DNA of 64,000 nt. It comes from Clostridiales bacterium. Its GTDB lineage: Bacteria; Bacillota; Clostridia; Christensenellales; CAG-314. The first letter of the stretch is position 1, and every line of letters begins with the position of its first letter. Under the pieces are notes generated by a model. It was not told where the DNA came from. It made no database searches and saw only the letters and a program-made list of their open reading frames with translations. Shown piece by piece: positions 30,892 to 40,648 of the stretch. A program made the translations under genes and the position numbers. The DNA lies in assembly GCA_022508305.1 (NCBI GenBank), contig JAFLVM010000001.1, positions 1 to 64,000 on the forward strand, written 5' to 3'.

Positions 30892-33111
30892 ATGGACAGA
30901 AAGGATGCATTCAAGCATAAAAAGAAAAAATCACATAAGACTGGGCTAATAGTTTGGTCGTCCCTGATCGTGTTCATGTCATTGCTTATAGCGTTTATCT
31001 TTTCGCTATTTGGAGCTGACTTCAATGGAATATTCGGGAATAAAAACTACTGGCTAACAGTAGGTGTCGTGAACGGTCTCATGATTGTAGCCTATTTACT
31101 AATGTATAGGATTGATGCGCAAAACATCGCTATGAGAGAGAACGACTTAGAAGATACAGAGTGGCTTACTACCAAAAGGCTGCGCAAGATGAAAGAGTTT
31201 ACCGTTACAACGTGGGATGCAATGCATAACAATGATGATGAAATTGTCATTGGTGCAGAAAAGAAAAAAAGTGGAGTAGAGATTATTTCCACAAGTCAAC
31301 TACACGCTCTCATCGTTGGTACTACAGGTAGCGGTAAGACAACAGGATTTGTAGACCAAAACATTGCAATACTTGGTAGGAGTAAAGGTAAACCGTCAAT
31401 CATAGTAGCAGACCCGAAGAAAGAGTTGTATGAGAAACACGCAAAACAACTCGAAAGCGAGGGCTACAAAATATCGGTGCTTGACCTACGTGAGCCGTAC
31501 TCGTCAGTAAGATGGAACCCAATGGAGGTACTGCTACGCCGTATTCGTTTGGTTAAAGAATTGGAAAACAATCTTATTCAGCGTGATGGCAAATATTACG
31601 CAGGTGGCGAAATGTTTCTATCTCACCGAGATGCACGAACAAGAGTACAAGAGTTAAAGGACGAGATTTACGAAAACGCAATGGATTTGGTGTACACATT
31701 GTGTCCTGTGCAAAACAAAGACCAACCCACGTGGGAAGAAGGAGCAAGAAACCTTATTTTTGGACTTATACTTGCGTTTTGTGAAGACTGTATCAAAGGC
31801 AAGATGGACGAAAAACAGTTGCAACTGTTTAACGTATATCACAACATAACCAAGTATTGTTCGGAAGACACAACAGCGCTTAAAACCTATTTGCTTGAGG
31901 GCAGAGATGAGTTTTCTAAAGTGCGTGGACTTGTGAACACCGTACTTATTACAAGCGACAAAACATTAACAAGTTATTTGTCCGAAGTCAACAGTTACAT
32001 ACAGCAGCTCTCAGATGACGGTATATTGTCGATGACAAGTGAAAATGACTTGGACATTGTAAATATGGACGAAGAGCCTAATGCTGTATTCATTATAGTT
32101 CCTGATGAAAGATTTACAAGACATCGTTTCGTTACGTTGTTTGTAACGCAAATGTACAAGGAACTTGTAGAAAAGGCAAACCTCAATCTACGCCGTAGTC
32201 AGACTGATACGGCAATACTTAAACGCAGAGCCTATTTCGTGCTTGACGAATTCGGTAATTTGCCTAAGTTTGAGAATATTGAGGGTATGGTAACAGTTGG
32301 TCGTTCGCGCGGTATTCGTTATCTATTCGTGTTGCAGAGTTTCTCGCAGCTTACTGCAAAATACGGTAGAGACATTGGCGATATTATCAAAACCAACTGT
32401 AACATTAAAATTTTTATCGGCTCGGACGATCCCGAAACACGTAGAGAATTCTCAGAACTGTGCGGACAGAAGAAGATTAAAAACTTCTCAGTAAACACAA
32501 CTGCGGACAATCCTGCAACAAGCACTACTGGGGCAAGCAATCAACCGCTTATTACAGTGGGTATGCTTGAACGGCTAAACGGCAACGAAAAGGGAGATGC
32601 GATAGTGTCTGTCAGAGGCTATGAGCCTATTTGGGCGAGATTTACACCGTCTTACGAACTAAAAGAGGTGTACTTTGCAGCAGGAAAGGCAGACCTATCA
32701 AAGCGTGAAGCAAGGCTGTTTGAGAAAGACAATTACGTCTTCGATATACTTGGCGGTAGTAGAGTTAAAGAAGAAGAGCGATTACTTGATGCAATCGAAC
32801 GTAGAGAGCAAGAAGAAGCTGAGCAGGAAGGTCGCAAACGGATTGCAGAAGTGGAACGACTTAAAAAACTTGATGAACAGTGGGACAAGCAGGTCGAAGA
32901 AATACACATTAAAGTTCTTAAATACTGCCGAGATTTGCTTGAAGAAGAGGACTCTAAGGCTGTTCAAACAGCAAAACTCGAAGATAAAGTGCATGTGTTG
33001 TATTCAATTTTGGACAATTACGATGGTACAGCACAAACGAAAATTAAAGACTTGATAGCATTCATTAAAAATGGACTTACCAAGTTATCAAAAATACAAA
33101 AAAGAATCTAA
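30892..33111 (+). CDS. virD4-like: VirD4/TraG-family type IV coupling protein
   Basis: 739 residues. Two N-terminal membrane helices (~15-38 and ~48-68), Walker A GTTGSGKTTGF (~139-149), Walker B with FVLDEFGNLPKF (~448-459) and VGRSRGIRYLFVLQSFSQL (~465-483), all standard for TraG/VirD4 proteins. It docks the relaxase-DNA complex to the transfer channel at the membrane. The long charged coiled-coil C-terminus (~620-739) is extra. It starts right after the relaxase stop. Confidence 0.92.
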   Translation: MDRKDAFKHKKKKSHKTGLIVWSSLIVFMSLLIAFIFSLFGADFNGIFGNKNYWLTVGVVNGLMIVAYLLMYRIDAQNIAMRENDLEDTEWLTTKRLRKMKEFTVTTWDAMHNNDDEIVIGAEKKKSGVEIISTSQLHALIVGTTGSGKTTGFVDQNIAILGRSKGKPSIIVADPKKELYEKHAKQLESEGYKISVLDLREPYSSVRWNPMEVLLRRIRLVKELENNLIQRDGKYYAGGEMFLSHRDARTRVQELKDEIYENAMDLVYTLCPVQNKDQPTWEEGARNLIFGLILAFCEDCIKGKMDEKQLQLFNVYHNITKYCSEDTTALKTYLLEGRDEFSKVRGLVNTVLITSDKTLTSYLSEVNSYIQQLSDDGILSMTSENDLDIVNMDEEPNAVFIIVPDERFTRHRFVTLFVTQMYKELVEKANLNLRRSQTDTAILKRRAYFVLDEFGNLPKFENIEGMVTVGRSRGIRYLFVLQSFSQLTAKYGRDIGDIIKTNCNIKIFIGSDDPETRREFSELCGQKKIKNFSVNTTADNPATSTTGASNQPLITVGMLERLNGNEKGDAIVSVRGYEPIWARFTPSYELKEVYFAAGKADLSKREARLFEKDNYVFDILGGSRVKEEERLLDAIERREQEEAEQEGRKRIAEVERLKKLDEQWDKQVEEIHIKVLKYCRDLLEEEDSKAVQTAKLEDKVHVLYSILDNYDGTAQTKIKDLIAFIKNGLTKLSKIQKRI

Positions 33112-33130
33112 CAGATAAAAAGGAGAAAAT

Positions 33131-34645
33131 ATGACTAAAACAAAAATAAGCCTATTGCTTATTGCTCTTTTACTGAGCGTCCTCATTGTGATTGGCACAG
33201 TTTCGATGGTAGCAGGAGCAGAAGCACATGCCGCAGAAATTGACCATTCTATTATGACACTTTCGGAAGCGGCTACTATAACAGAGAACTGTACTCACAT
33301 ATATGAAACAGAAATAATTGAGCCGACCTGCACAGAGCAAGGTTACACGCTCTACACCTGTAAACTTTGTTCCGACACTAAAAAAGACAATTTTGTCAAA
33401 GAAAACGGACACAATTACGACTCTTTTTTGGTAGAAGCGACCTGTACAGGGAAAGGTTATATACAGTACATTTGCCGTACATGCCAACATAAATATCAAG
33501 CAAACGTTTCTCAAGAAGCTGGGCATAATTTTATCGAAATAGTTGTTCCCTCAACTTGCACACACAAGGGCTATACGACTCATTTTTGCGTGACTTGTGG
33601 TTATGAGTATTCAGACAAATTTGAAGACGAAAAAGGTCATACGTTTGAAGATGAGAAGGTAGAGGCAACTTGTACAACTCGTGGTTATACAAGACACACT
33701 TGTTCGGTATGCGAGTATGTATATGACGATAAGTTTTCCGATGCACTTGGACACGATTATCAAGAGGACGTAACTTTACCCACTTGTACGACAGGCGGTT
33801 ATTCAACATTCACTTGTGAAAACTGCGAAGACGCCTATGTTGCGAAATATACAGATGCCACAGGACACAGCTACGAAGAAAAAGTGACATTGGCAACCTG
33901 TGTGAGTTACGGTTACACCGAACACATTTGTGGTGTTTGTACCGACAGATTTGTTACCGATTACGTACTCCCTTACGGTCATGAGTATTTGGATGTAGTT
34001 GTAGAGGCTACGCCGGAAAGCGCAGGTTTCACTCGACACATTTGTATCATGTGTAATTACAGTTACATTTCTGACATCGTAACAAGCGGTGATACGGGCT
34101 ACATTCCCGATGAAGAGCCTCCTATTGAAGAGCCACCCGTAGAAACACATGTACACATTTACAAACTACAAATTCAGGATAATGCTAAAGAAAAGAACTT
34201 TATTGCATTGAGAGTATGCGACTGTGGTGCAGTAAAGAATAGCGGTTTGAAAGTGCTTGCGACGGAAGATGAGGACATTTTTATTGAACTATCCATGAAT
34301 GAATACGGCAAGGTTGACTATTCAATGTTGAATGGTACATATACGGTAGTCATTATCAATGAAAAAGGCGCACAACTTAAAAACTTCGACCTTACAGTGG
34401 AGGGTAGTAGTGAAAATCCCCCTGTTTTGCCTGATAATCCGAGTGATTCTAACACGCCCAATATTCCCGACGATACACAAAAACCTGATACACCTAATGA
34501 GCCTGACATAAAAGATGAGAGTCAAGTTCCAAATAACAAGGGAAGGGCCGTTATCTCTATTGTACTATTCATAGTGCTTATTTTGGTTGCAGGTGGTGGT
34601 ATCGCTGCTTACATAATCATTAAAAGAAAGAAAAACAAGAAATAA
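33131..34645 (+). CDS. Secreted Cys-repeat surface protein, membrane anchored
   Basis: 504 residues. Signal peptide ~1-35 (KTKISLLLIALLLSVLIVI then AHAAE). Six full and one decayed repeat of ~38 residues follow (~55-315), each with pattern C-T-x3-G-Y/x-C-x-x-C-x(10-14)-G-H, suggesting a metal-binding or disulfide module per repeat. Next come a beta domain, a Pro-rich spacer (~420-465) and a C-terminal membrane helix (~475-495) with Lys/Arg tail. It sits between virD4 and the virB2-like gene, so it is probably the exposed component of the mating apparatus, perhaps an adhesin. Similar repeats occur in uncharacterised Firmicute surface proteins. Confidence 0.7.
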   Translation: MTKTKISLLLIALLLSVLIVIGTVSMVAGAEAHAAEIDHSIMTLSEAATITENCTHIYETEIIEPTCTEQGYTLYTCKLCSDTKKDNFVKENGHNYDSFLVEATCTGKGYIQYICRTCQHKYQANVSQEAGHNFIEIVVPSTCTHKGYTTHFCVTCGYEYSDKFEDEKGHTFEDEKVEATCTTRGYTRHTCSVCEYVYDDKFSDALGHDYQEDVTLPTCTTGGYSTFTCENCEDAYVAKYTDATGHSYEEKVTLATCVSYGYTEHICGVCTDRFVTDYVLPYGHEYLDVVVEATPESAGFTRHICIMCNYSYISDIVTSGDTGYIPDEEPPIEEPPVETHVHIYKLQIQDNAKEKNFIALRVCDCGAVKNSGLKVLATEDEDIFIELSMNEYGKVDYSMLNGTYTVVIINEKGAQLKNFDLTVEGSSENPPVLPDNPSDSNTPNIPDDTQKPDTPNEPDIKDESQVPNNKGRAVISIVLFIVLILVAGGGIAAYIIIKRKKNKK

Positions 34646-34665
34646 GAGGTGAAGAAAGAAAATAT

Positions 34666-34962
34666 ATGTGGAGTCTAATTGCAGCAGACGAAGGACTTAA
34701 TGGAAGTCTGGAACAAATATTGCGTAAATTACAAGGCTTAATGGACAGCTTTTGGATTTACATAGTACTTGCTTTGGCAGCAGTAGTTGTTGTTTGGGGT
34801 GCATACATAGGAATCAAGATTGCTATTGCACACCGAAACGAAGAAAAAATAAACGCAAGAGATATGGTTAAAAACCTAATTATAGGTATAGTCATCATTT
34901 TCGTTGTCGCAATGGGAGCGCCGTTGCTTATTAGCGGTCTTTCAGCGTGGGTCGGAGCGTAG
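34666..34962 (+). CDS. VirB2/pilin-like small membrane protein
   Basis: 98 residues with two hydrophobic helices (~28-52 and ~68-92) joined by a polar loop AHRNEEKINARDM, the topology of VirB2/TrbC-type pilins and Maff2-like ICE proteins. Located directly before virB6- and virB4-like genes, as VirB2 usually is. The same 70-residue module, including the AHxNEDK loop, forms the C-terminus of the protein at 38864-40570. Assignment as pilin or channel subunit is by topology and position. Confidence 0.65.
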   Translation: MWSLIAADEGLNGSLEQILRKLQGLMDSFWIYIVLALAAVVVVWGAYIGIKIAIAHRNEEKINARDMVKNLIIGIVIIFVVAMGAPLLISGLSAWVGA

Positions 34963-35023
34963 AAGTTTAGAGAACGGCGGTGGGAAAACTCACCGCCTTA
35001 TCTTAAGGAAATGGAGGTAACAC

Positions 35024-36232
35024 ATGATAATTTTTTTACAAGAATTGTGCATGCAACTATTCCTTTGGCTACTTATGCTGATTGACGGACTTATGGAGAT
35101 ATTCTCTGCGTTATCGGGTGTTACGAATATAACCGTTCATGGGCAACAAGTAAACATTTTAGAATATATCGTTGGCGATTCAACTGTGAGTGCAATATTT
35201 TGGTGCATTTTTATTTTAGCAGTTGGATTGACATGTATGTTTACAATCGTTGGATTAGTAAAGAACATGATAGCCAACAACAGAAATATTTCCTCAATAG
35301 TAGGCAAGTTTTTCCTCGCCTTGCTTGGATCGCTTGCCATGTTAGCTGTAGTCATTTTAGGAATTTTGATAGCCAACTCAGTATTGCAACTATTGGCAAA
35401 GATTTTCCAAATAGGAAATACAACAAAAATTTCTAGCGCAGTCTTTGATGCTTGCGTTGGGGATTGGGTAAACGGTTATTCTATAAAAGACGTGGACATA
35501 AAAAATCTTTCGGTCAGCGATATTTTTGGTACATACAAAACAGCGGCACTTGGAATATGGCCCGCTTCTTGGAAGAACAATGGTATGGTAAATCCCAATT
35601 CTTTTATGTATCTACCTGCTTTAATTGCAGGAATTGCTATGGCAATCGCACTAATTGTAGCTGTGCTTAATCTTGCGAAGCGTATATACGAGATTGTATT
35701 TTTATATCTCACAATGCCTATGTCTCTGTCAACTTTGGCAATGGACGATGGCGCTCGTTTCAAGAATTGGCGTGAAATGTTTTTAACAAAGATTGTACTA
35801 GCATACGGTTCGGTATTGGCGGTTAATGTATTCATATTAATATTGCCACTAATTACCCAAATGAAGATTTCAGGCATAAGTAGTTTCGGCAGTTCAATGT
35901 TCTTAATCTTTATGATAGTGGGCGGCGCAATGGTAATACCCGCAGGACAAACATTGTTTGCAAGGCTATTTGGACAAGCCGACGACATGCACGCAGGTGG
36001 TAATTTCTTACATAGTGCTTTCTACGGCGGAAGAATGTTGGGTGGAATGACATTGGGTTTGGTAGCCAAGGGTATAAGAGGTATATCACATCTTATGCAC
36101 AATAGGAACAGTAATAACAGTGGCGACAGCGGTAGTTCTAGCAATGGAGACGCTTCAGGTGGAGAGAGTGAAGATAAATTTACGGATGACGATAGTTCCT
36201 CGACAGAGAGTGAAGGAGGTGGCACTGAGTGA
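35024..36232 (+). CDS. virB6-like: VirB6-like polytopic membrane protein of the transfer channel
   Basis: 402 residues with about seven hydrophobic segments (roughly 10-30, 58-85, 95-125, 190-220, 225-245, 260-285, 300-320) and a long Ser/Gly/Asp-rich cytoplasmic tail (~350-402). The layout matches the ICE VirB6/Mbov_0396-like proteins that lie between VirB2 and VirB4. The GGAGG ribosome site is clear, and the gene overlaps virB4 by 4 bp. Confidence 0.78.
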   Translation: MIIFLQELCMQLFLWLLMLIDGLMEIFSALSGVTNITVHGQQVNILEYIVGDSTVSAIFWCIFILAVGLTCMFTIVGLVKNMIANNRNISSIVGKFFLALLGSLAMLAVVILGILIANSVLQLLAKIFQIGNTTKISSAVFDACVGDWVNGYSIKDVDIKNLSVSDIFGTYKTAALGIWPASWKNNGMVNPNSFMYLPALIAGIAMAIALIVAVLNLAKRIYEIVFLYLTMPMSLSTLAMDDGARFKNWREMFLTKIVLAYGSVLAVNVFILILPLITQMKISGISSFGSSMFLIFMIVGGAMVIPAGQTLFARLFGQADDMHAGGNFLHSAFYGGRMLGGMTLGLVAKGIRGISHLMHNRNSNNSGDSGSSSNGDASGGESEDKFTDDDSSSTESEGGGTE

Positions 36233-38874
36233 GAATAATACCCAAAAAAGTTAAAGTTAAGAATACCGTGTGGAAATGTTACTCAATGGTAGACGTTATC
36301 GTAGCACTCGTAGTCTTTGCAGTTATCTTTGTAGCCATTACAAGCAATAAATGGGTACTTGCGGTAATAATGGGCTTGTGCGCAGTGGTAATGTTTATGC
36401 CTACTCCCGATGGAATATTCTATACATTCATATTCGAGAATATAAAGTTTCTATTTGCGAAAAAGAAATACACATCAAATGCTGCCAATGTTAAAGAAAA
36501 GACAGACGTATTGACTGACTTAAAAGAAATAAAGGAAAACGGAATACTTGTCTACAGCGGTGGTATGTACGGAAGAGTAATTAAACTCGGACAAAAGAAC
36601 TTTGGCATTGAGGACATTTATCAGCAAAATGTTGATATCAACTACTTTGCTAATGCTTTGAAAATGTTGGACTTAAATCAAAGTGCAGACATTGTGAAAA
36701 TTGACCGACCAGTGAATTTGGACGGTTTTGCAAGAGAATTGTTTGATAGAATGTCCGATTTGGCACAGAGTGGAGAGCCGAGCAAAATAAAGGAAATTAA
36801 GCACGGCATATTGCAAGAGCGTATTGACCGAATAGACAAACTCAATAATATTCGCAAGCAGTATTTATCAGACTTTTACATAGTCATTTACGGTAGAAAC
36901 GAACTCGACCTTGACAGTACGGCAGTCAACGTTGCAACAGAAATTGCGAAATGTGGACTCGGCACAAAACTACTTGGCGTAAGAGAAACTGCGGTATTCT
37001 TGAAATACAGCTATTCACGAAACTTTGACGAGAGAGAAGTAAAGGACATTGCAGATGCAGATTTGGTCGAGTGGGTAAAACCAAAGCAAGTAGTATTTCA
37101 TGGTAACAAATATGAGATTGACGGAACGGAAGCGGCGGTTTTAGCCGTATCGGATTATCCGTTAAGAGTTAAAAATGCTTGGGGATCGGGACTATTCAAC
37201 ATACCCAATACTAAGGTCGTAATGCACGTTAAGCCTGTGGACAAGTACAAAGCAATTCGCCGTATAGACAAAGTCATAAGCGATATGGAAACAAAGCAGA
37301 TTATCTCTGACAAAGCGAGTGAAGCTAATAGTGCTGAAACACATAGGGAAACAATGAACACCTTGTTGGATGCTCTACAAAGAGAAAATGAGAGTTTGCT
37401 CGACGTTACACTTACGGTAACTGCGTACAACTACTTGAAAGATGAAAACTACAAAAGGGCAGTTAGACGTTCAATGACAACAGGTAATTTCCGTCCATCA
37501 ACATTGTATGGTTTGCAGATAGACGGTTTTAAGACTGCGAATGTTTCGCCCATCTCAACATTGAGCAATCATGTTCGTGGTATTAACAGTTCTTCACTTG
37601 CAGCGGTTTTCCCATTTGTAAGAACATTTGTAATGGATGATGGTGGCATAATGCTTGGCGAAAATAAAACCAACGGCTACCCATTTATATTCAATCTGTG
37701 GAAACGTGGAAACCTTTATCAAAACAGCAACGGTATGATAATTGGCAAGTCGGGTAGTGGTAAATCTTTCTTCTTGAAAAATCTAATACTTAACGAATGG
37801 TCAAATGGCACAAGAGTAATAGTGTTAGACCCCGAAGCAGAGTATTTGGCGCTTACAAAAAACTTGTGCGGAAACATTATAAACGTAGGTAACGCAAGCG
37901 AGGGCAGAATTAACCCATTCCATATCTACAAGATATTGACTGAAGATGGAACTCCGGCAGATAGCAAAGTTACTTTCAATACGCATTTGAAAATGTTGGA
38001 AAGTTTCTTCAAAATTGTACTCGCCGACGCACCTGCCGATGCGATTGAACTTATCAATAACTTAGTTGTGGAGACATACGAAAGAAAGGGCATTACGGAA
38101 AATACTGATTGCTCGAACTTTACGTCAGAAATGTTCCCATTGTTTACTGACCTGTTAGAAACTCTACAAAGCAAGAATAAAGACAATTTGGACGCACTCA
38201 CAGTGAGAGATATGCGAACAGCAGAGTTGCATTTGAAGAAGTTTGTAACAGGACGATATTCGGACATTTGGAACGCTCCGTCAACGTTACAAGTAAATGC
38301 CAACTTAATTGACTTTGACTTTCAGTCGCTGTTTGCAAACAAGAACAACGTAGTGGCAAATGCACAAATGCTACTCGTATTCCGATTCATTGAGCAGGAA
38401 GTAATTAACGCAAGAGAACGTAACAAAAATGGAGACAGCATACACACAATGATAGTCTGTGACGAGGCGCACTTGTTTATTGATGCGAAGTTCCCAATAG
38501 CATTGGATTTCTTTTATTCAATGAATAAACGCATAAGAAAGTACGGCGGAAGCTTTATTCCTGCCACGCAAAACATTGCAGACTGGAACGCCAGTGAAGA
38601 ACTACGAAACAAGACATCGACAATACTCAAAAATAGTCAATACACATTTATCTTCAAACTTGCTGCGCCCGATATGAAAGATGTATTAGACGTCTACAAA
38701 GCAGGAGATAGTTTCAATGAGGATGAGCAAAGACTGATTATCTCGGCGGTTACGGGACAAGCCTTCTTTGTTGGCTCTACAGAACTTAGAGCTTGTGTAA
38801 AAATCATTACAGGGGATTATACAAAGAGTTTGTTTGATGAAGAAATTAAAAAGGAGGAAATTAATGGTAACTAA
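36229..38874 (+). CDS. virB4-like: VirB4/TraE ATPase with fused VirB3/PrgI-like N-terminus
   Basis: 881 residues from GTG with GAAGGAGGT 8 nt upstream. The first ~70 residues hold two membrane helices (~18-38, 42-62) as in VirB3/PrgI proteins, then comes the VirB4 body: Walker A GKSGSGKSFFLKN (~507-519), RVIVLDPEAEYLAL (~528-541), Walker B MIVCDEAHLFID (~740-751) and a TQNIADW motif. It powers assembly and transport of the conjugative channel. VirB3-VirB4 fusions are known in several type IV systems. It overlaps the next gene by 11 bp. Confidence 0.9.
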   Translation: MRIIPKKVKVKNTVWKCYSMVDVIVALVVFAVIFVAITSNKWVLAVIMGLCAVVMFMPTPDGIFYTFIFENIKFLFAKKKYTSNAANVKEKTDVLTDLKEIKENGILVYSGGMYGRVIKLGQKNFGIEDIYQQNVDINYFANALKMLDLNQSADIVKIDRPVNLDGFARELFDRMSDLAQSGEPSKIKEIKHGILQERIDRIDKLNNIRKQYLSDFYIVIYGRNELDLDSTAVNVATEIAKCGLGTKLLGVRETAVFLKYSYSRNFDEREVKDIADADLVEWVKPKQVVFHGNKYEIDGTEAAVLAVSDYPLRVKNAWGSGLFNIPNTKVVMHVKPVDKYKAIRRIDKVISDMETKQIISDKASEANSAETHRETMNTLLDALQRENESLLDVTLTVTAYNYLKDENYKRAVRRSMTTGNFRPSTLYGLQIDGFKTANVSPISTLSNHVRGINSSSLAAVFPFVRTFVMDDGGIMLGENKTNGYPFIFNLWKRGNLYQNSNGMIIGKSGSGKSFFLKNLILNEWSNGTRVIVLDPEAEYLALTKNLCGNIINVGNASEGRINPFHIYKILTEDGTPADSKVTFNTHLKMLESFFKIVLADAPADAIELINNLVVETYERKGITENTDCSNFTSEMFPLFTDLLETLQSKNKDNLDALTVRDMRTAELHLKKFVTGRYSDIWNAPSTLQVNANLIDFDFQSLFANKNNVVANAQMLLVFRFIEQEVINARERNKNGDSIHTMIVCDEAHLFIDAKFPIALDFFYSMNKRIRKYGGSFIPATQNIADWNASEELRNKTSTILKNSQYTFIFKLAAPDMKDVLDVYKAGDSFNEDEQRLIISAVTGQAFFVGSTELRACVKIITGDYTKSLFDEEIKKEEINGN

Positions 38875-40570
38875 AACAAGAAGAACTTTAACTATAGTGC
38901 TGTTTTTAGCATTAGTATCTTTACTTACAGTATTACTGTTTGTACAGCCGATTAACGCCAAAGCTAGCGCAGCACAATCAGAACAGCGGCTGTTGTATTT
39001 TTCGTATGAATATAAATATGAAGTCGAAGAACTTGAAGGGTATGACTCTTCAGCAAGCAAAAGAAATACAGATTTTGCAGAACAACTTTTATGTGGCGAA
39101 GAATCACGTCAAAGTGTTATATACTTTCAGGCATTGACTACTTCATATTGGTGCGATAAAGACGAGAGTATATGGGTAAATTCCATTGGAACAAATACTA
39201 TTAATCTCAAAGCATCATGTAATTTTAATATAGGTAATTTCGAAATTAAAAACAACGCAGGAGAAACAGTAGCCAAATCTGCTGCAAATACATGTATTGT
39301 AACATTAAAAGATGGAAATTACACGGTCACATACTCGGCAATTTCTAGATGGCAAGAAAACATAGAGGGAACGGAAAGGATATGTAGTGCTACTGTTAAG
39401 TGTACTTTCCCATTAACAGTTGATACAACACCGCCAGTTATAAAGAGTTCATTAGGAGAATTTGACGTTGTCGCAGAAGAAGGGTTTACTGTTACCGCGC
39501 ACGATGAGTTAACAACAGCACATCTATATTATAAAACACCGTCAATGACTGATTTTGCGTTATCGACCACGGATATGTACTCAGTGTCTGCGAACTCAAC
39601 AAATGGAGTATATGAGTTTTATGCAGAGGACCCTTTGGGAAATAAGACTGAAATATATAGCATTACATTAGTTACAAAACTACCGACAAGTACACTGATT
39701 AAATCTGATACGGACAACTCGGTACGTCTTATTTGGGACAATGCGAGTTGGACTGCAACTATAGATGGCAATGAGTATATCAATGGTGCTTGGGTAACTG
39801 ATGAAGGAGCGCATACATTTATTCTGTCAGATAAATATGGACATACAACGATATACGAATTTACAATAGACCATTACTATGTGAGAGAAGATAGTGTAGA
39901 AGCAACTTGCGATAATGAAGGTTATATAAAATATAAATGTAAGCATTGTCAAGATGTACAAGAGGAAATATTACCCAAGACAAAGCATAAGTTTTTGTCT
40001 ACTATTGTTCCCTCGTCATGTACCGAGAGTGGCGCAACTATCTATACATGTGAAATATGCAACTATGAATACGTAGTTAATGATAGCCTGCCCAAAGGAC
40101 ACGAATTTACAAGTAATATAATCAAGGGTGCATCCTGCACTGAAGAAGGGACGAGAATTAGCCAATGCGATATTTGTGGATATTCGTATGAAACAACAAT
40201 ACCCGCTCAAGGACATGACTATGAGATAAGCAGTGTCAAGAAGGTTAACGGTAACACAATACGTACATACAAATGCTCAACATGTGGCAATACATATACG
40301 CAGGAATTAGGCAATCAATACGAGCAAGTTAGTAACTATGTTGAATATCTATATAAGCAATATCAACCATATATGATTTGGGTGTTCTTAGCAACTGCGG
40401 GTGTATGGAGTATTGCGATAGGTGTTGCCTTAATAATTGCACACAAGAATGAAGATAAAGAAAAAGCAAAAAAGATGCTTGTGAATTATGCTGTGGGACT
40501 TGTGATCATTTTCGTAATTCTGATTGCTTGCCCGTTGCTTGTTCGTGGTATCGCAGCATTAGTAACCTAA
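38864..40570 (+). CDS. Secreted Cys-repeat protein fused to a VirB2/pilin-like membrane module
   Basis: 568 residues. ATG 38864 has AAGGAGG at the right distance, better than an upstream in-frame start inside virB4. Signal peptide ~1-36 (RRTLTIVLFLALVSLLTVLL). Beta-rich ectodomain ~40-335 with Ig-like segments, then four Cys repeats (~335-480) of the same kind as in the protein at 33131-34645. The last ~75 residues (~495-568) are two membrane helices with the loop IIAHKNEDKEKAKKM and an end LLVRGIAALV, closely matching the stand-alone 98-residue pilin-like protein. This fusion places a large extracellular domain on a pilin-like anchor. Function unknown; tip or adhesin subunit of the mating pore is my inference. 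Confidence 0.68.
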   Translation: MVTKTRRTLTIVLFLALVSLLTVLLFVQPINAKASAAQSEQRLLYFSYEYKYEVEELEGYDSSASKRNTDFAEQLLCGEESRQSVIYFQALTTSYWCDKDESIWVNSIGTNTINLKASCNFNIGNFEIKNNAGETVAKSAANTCIVTLKDGNYTVTYSAISRWQENIEGTERICSATVKCTFPLTVDTTPPVIKSSLGEFDVVAEEGFTVTAHDELTTAHLYYKTPSMTDFALSTTDMYSVSANSTNGVYEFYAEDPLGNKTEIYSITLVTKLPTSTLIKSDTDNSVRLIWDNASWTATIDGNEYINGAWVTDEGAHTFILSDKYGHTTIYEFTIDHYYVREDSVEATCDNEGYIKYKCKHCQDVQEEILPKTKHKFLSTIVPSSCTESGATIYTCEICNYEYVVNDSLPKGHEFTSNIIKGASCTEEGTRISQCDICGYSYETTIPAQGHDYEISSVKKVNGNTIRTYKCSTCGNTYTQELGNQYEQVSNYVEYLYKQYQPYMIWVFLATAGVWSIAIGVALIIAHKNEDKEKAKKMLVNYAVGLVIIFVILIACPLLVRGIAALVT

Positions 40571-40586
40571 AACTTTCTAAAAAGTA

Positions 40587-40624
40587 TTGACAAATTACAA
40601 AAGTTGTATTATCGTATGCATACG
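40587..40624 (+). promoter_or_regulatory. Promoter of the integration module with 12-bp palindrome
   Basis: TTGACA (40587-40592), 17-nt spacer, TATCGT (40610-40615). The perfect palindrome CGTATGCATACG (40613-40624) overlaps the -10 and the expected start point, a good operator position. Confidence 0.6.
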
Positions 40625-40648
40625 ACTAAAAATTTACTGGAGGTTTAC

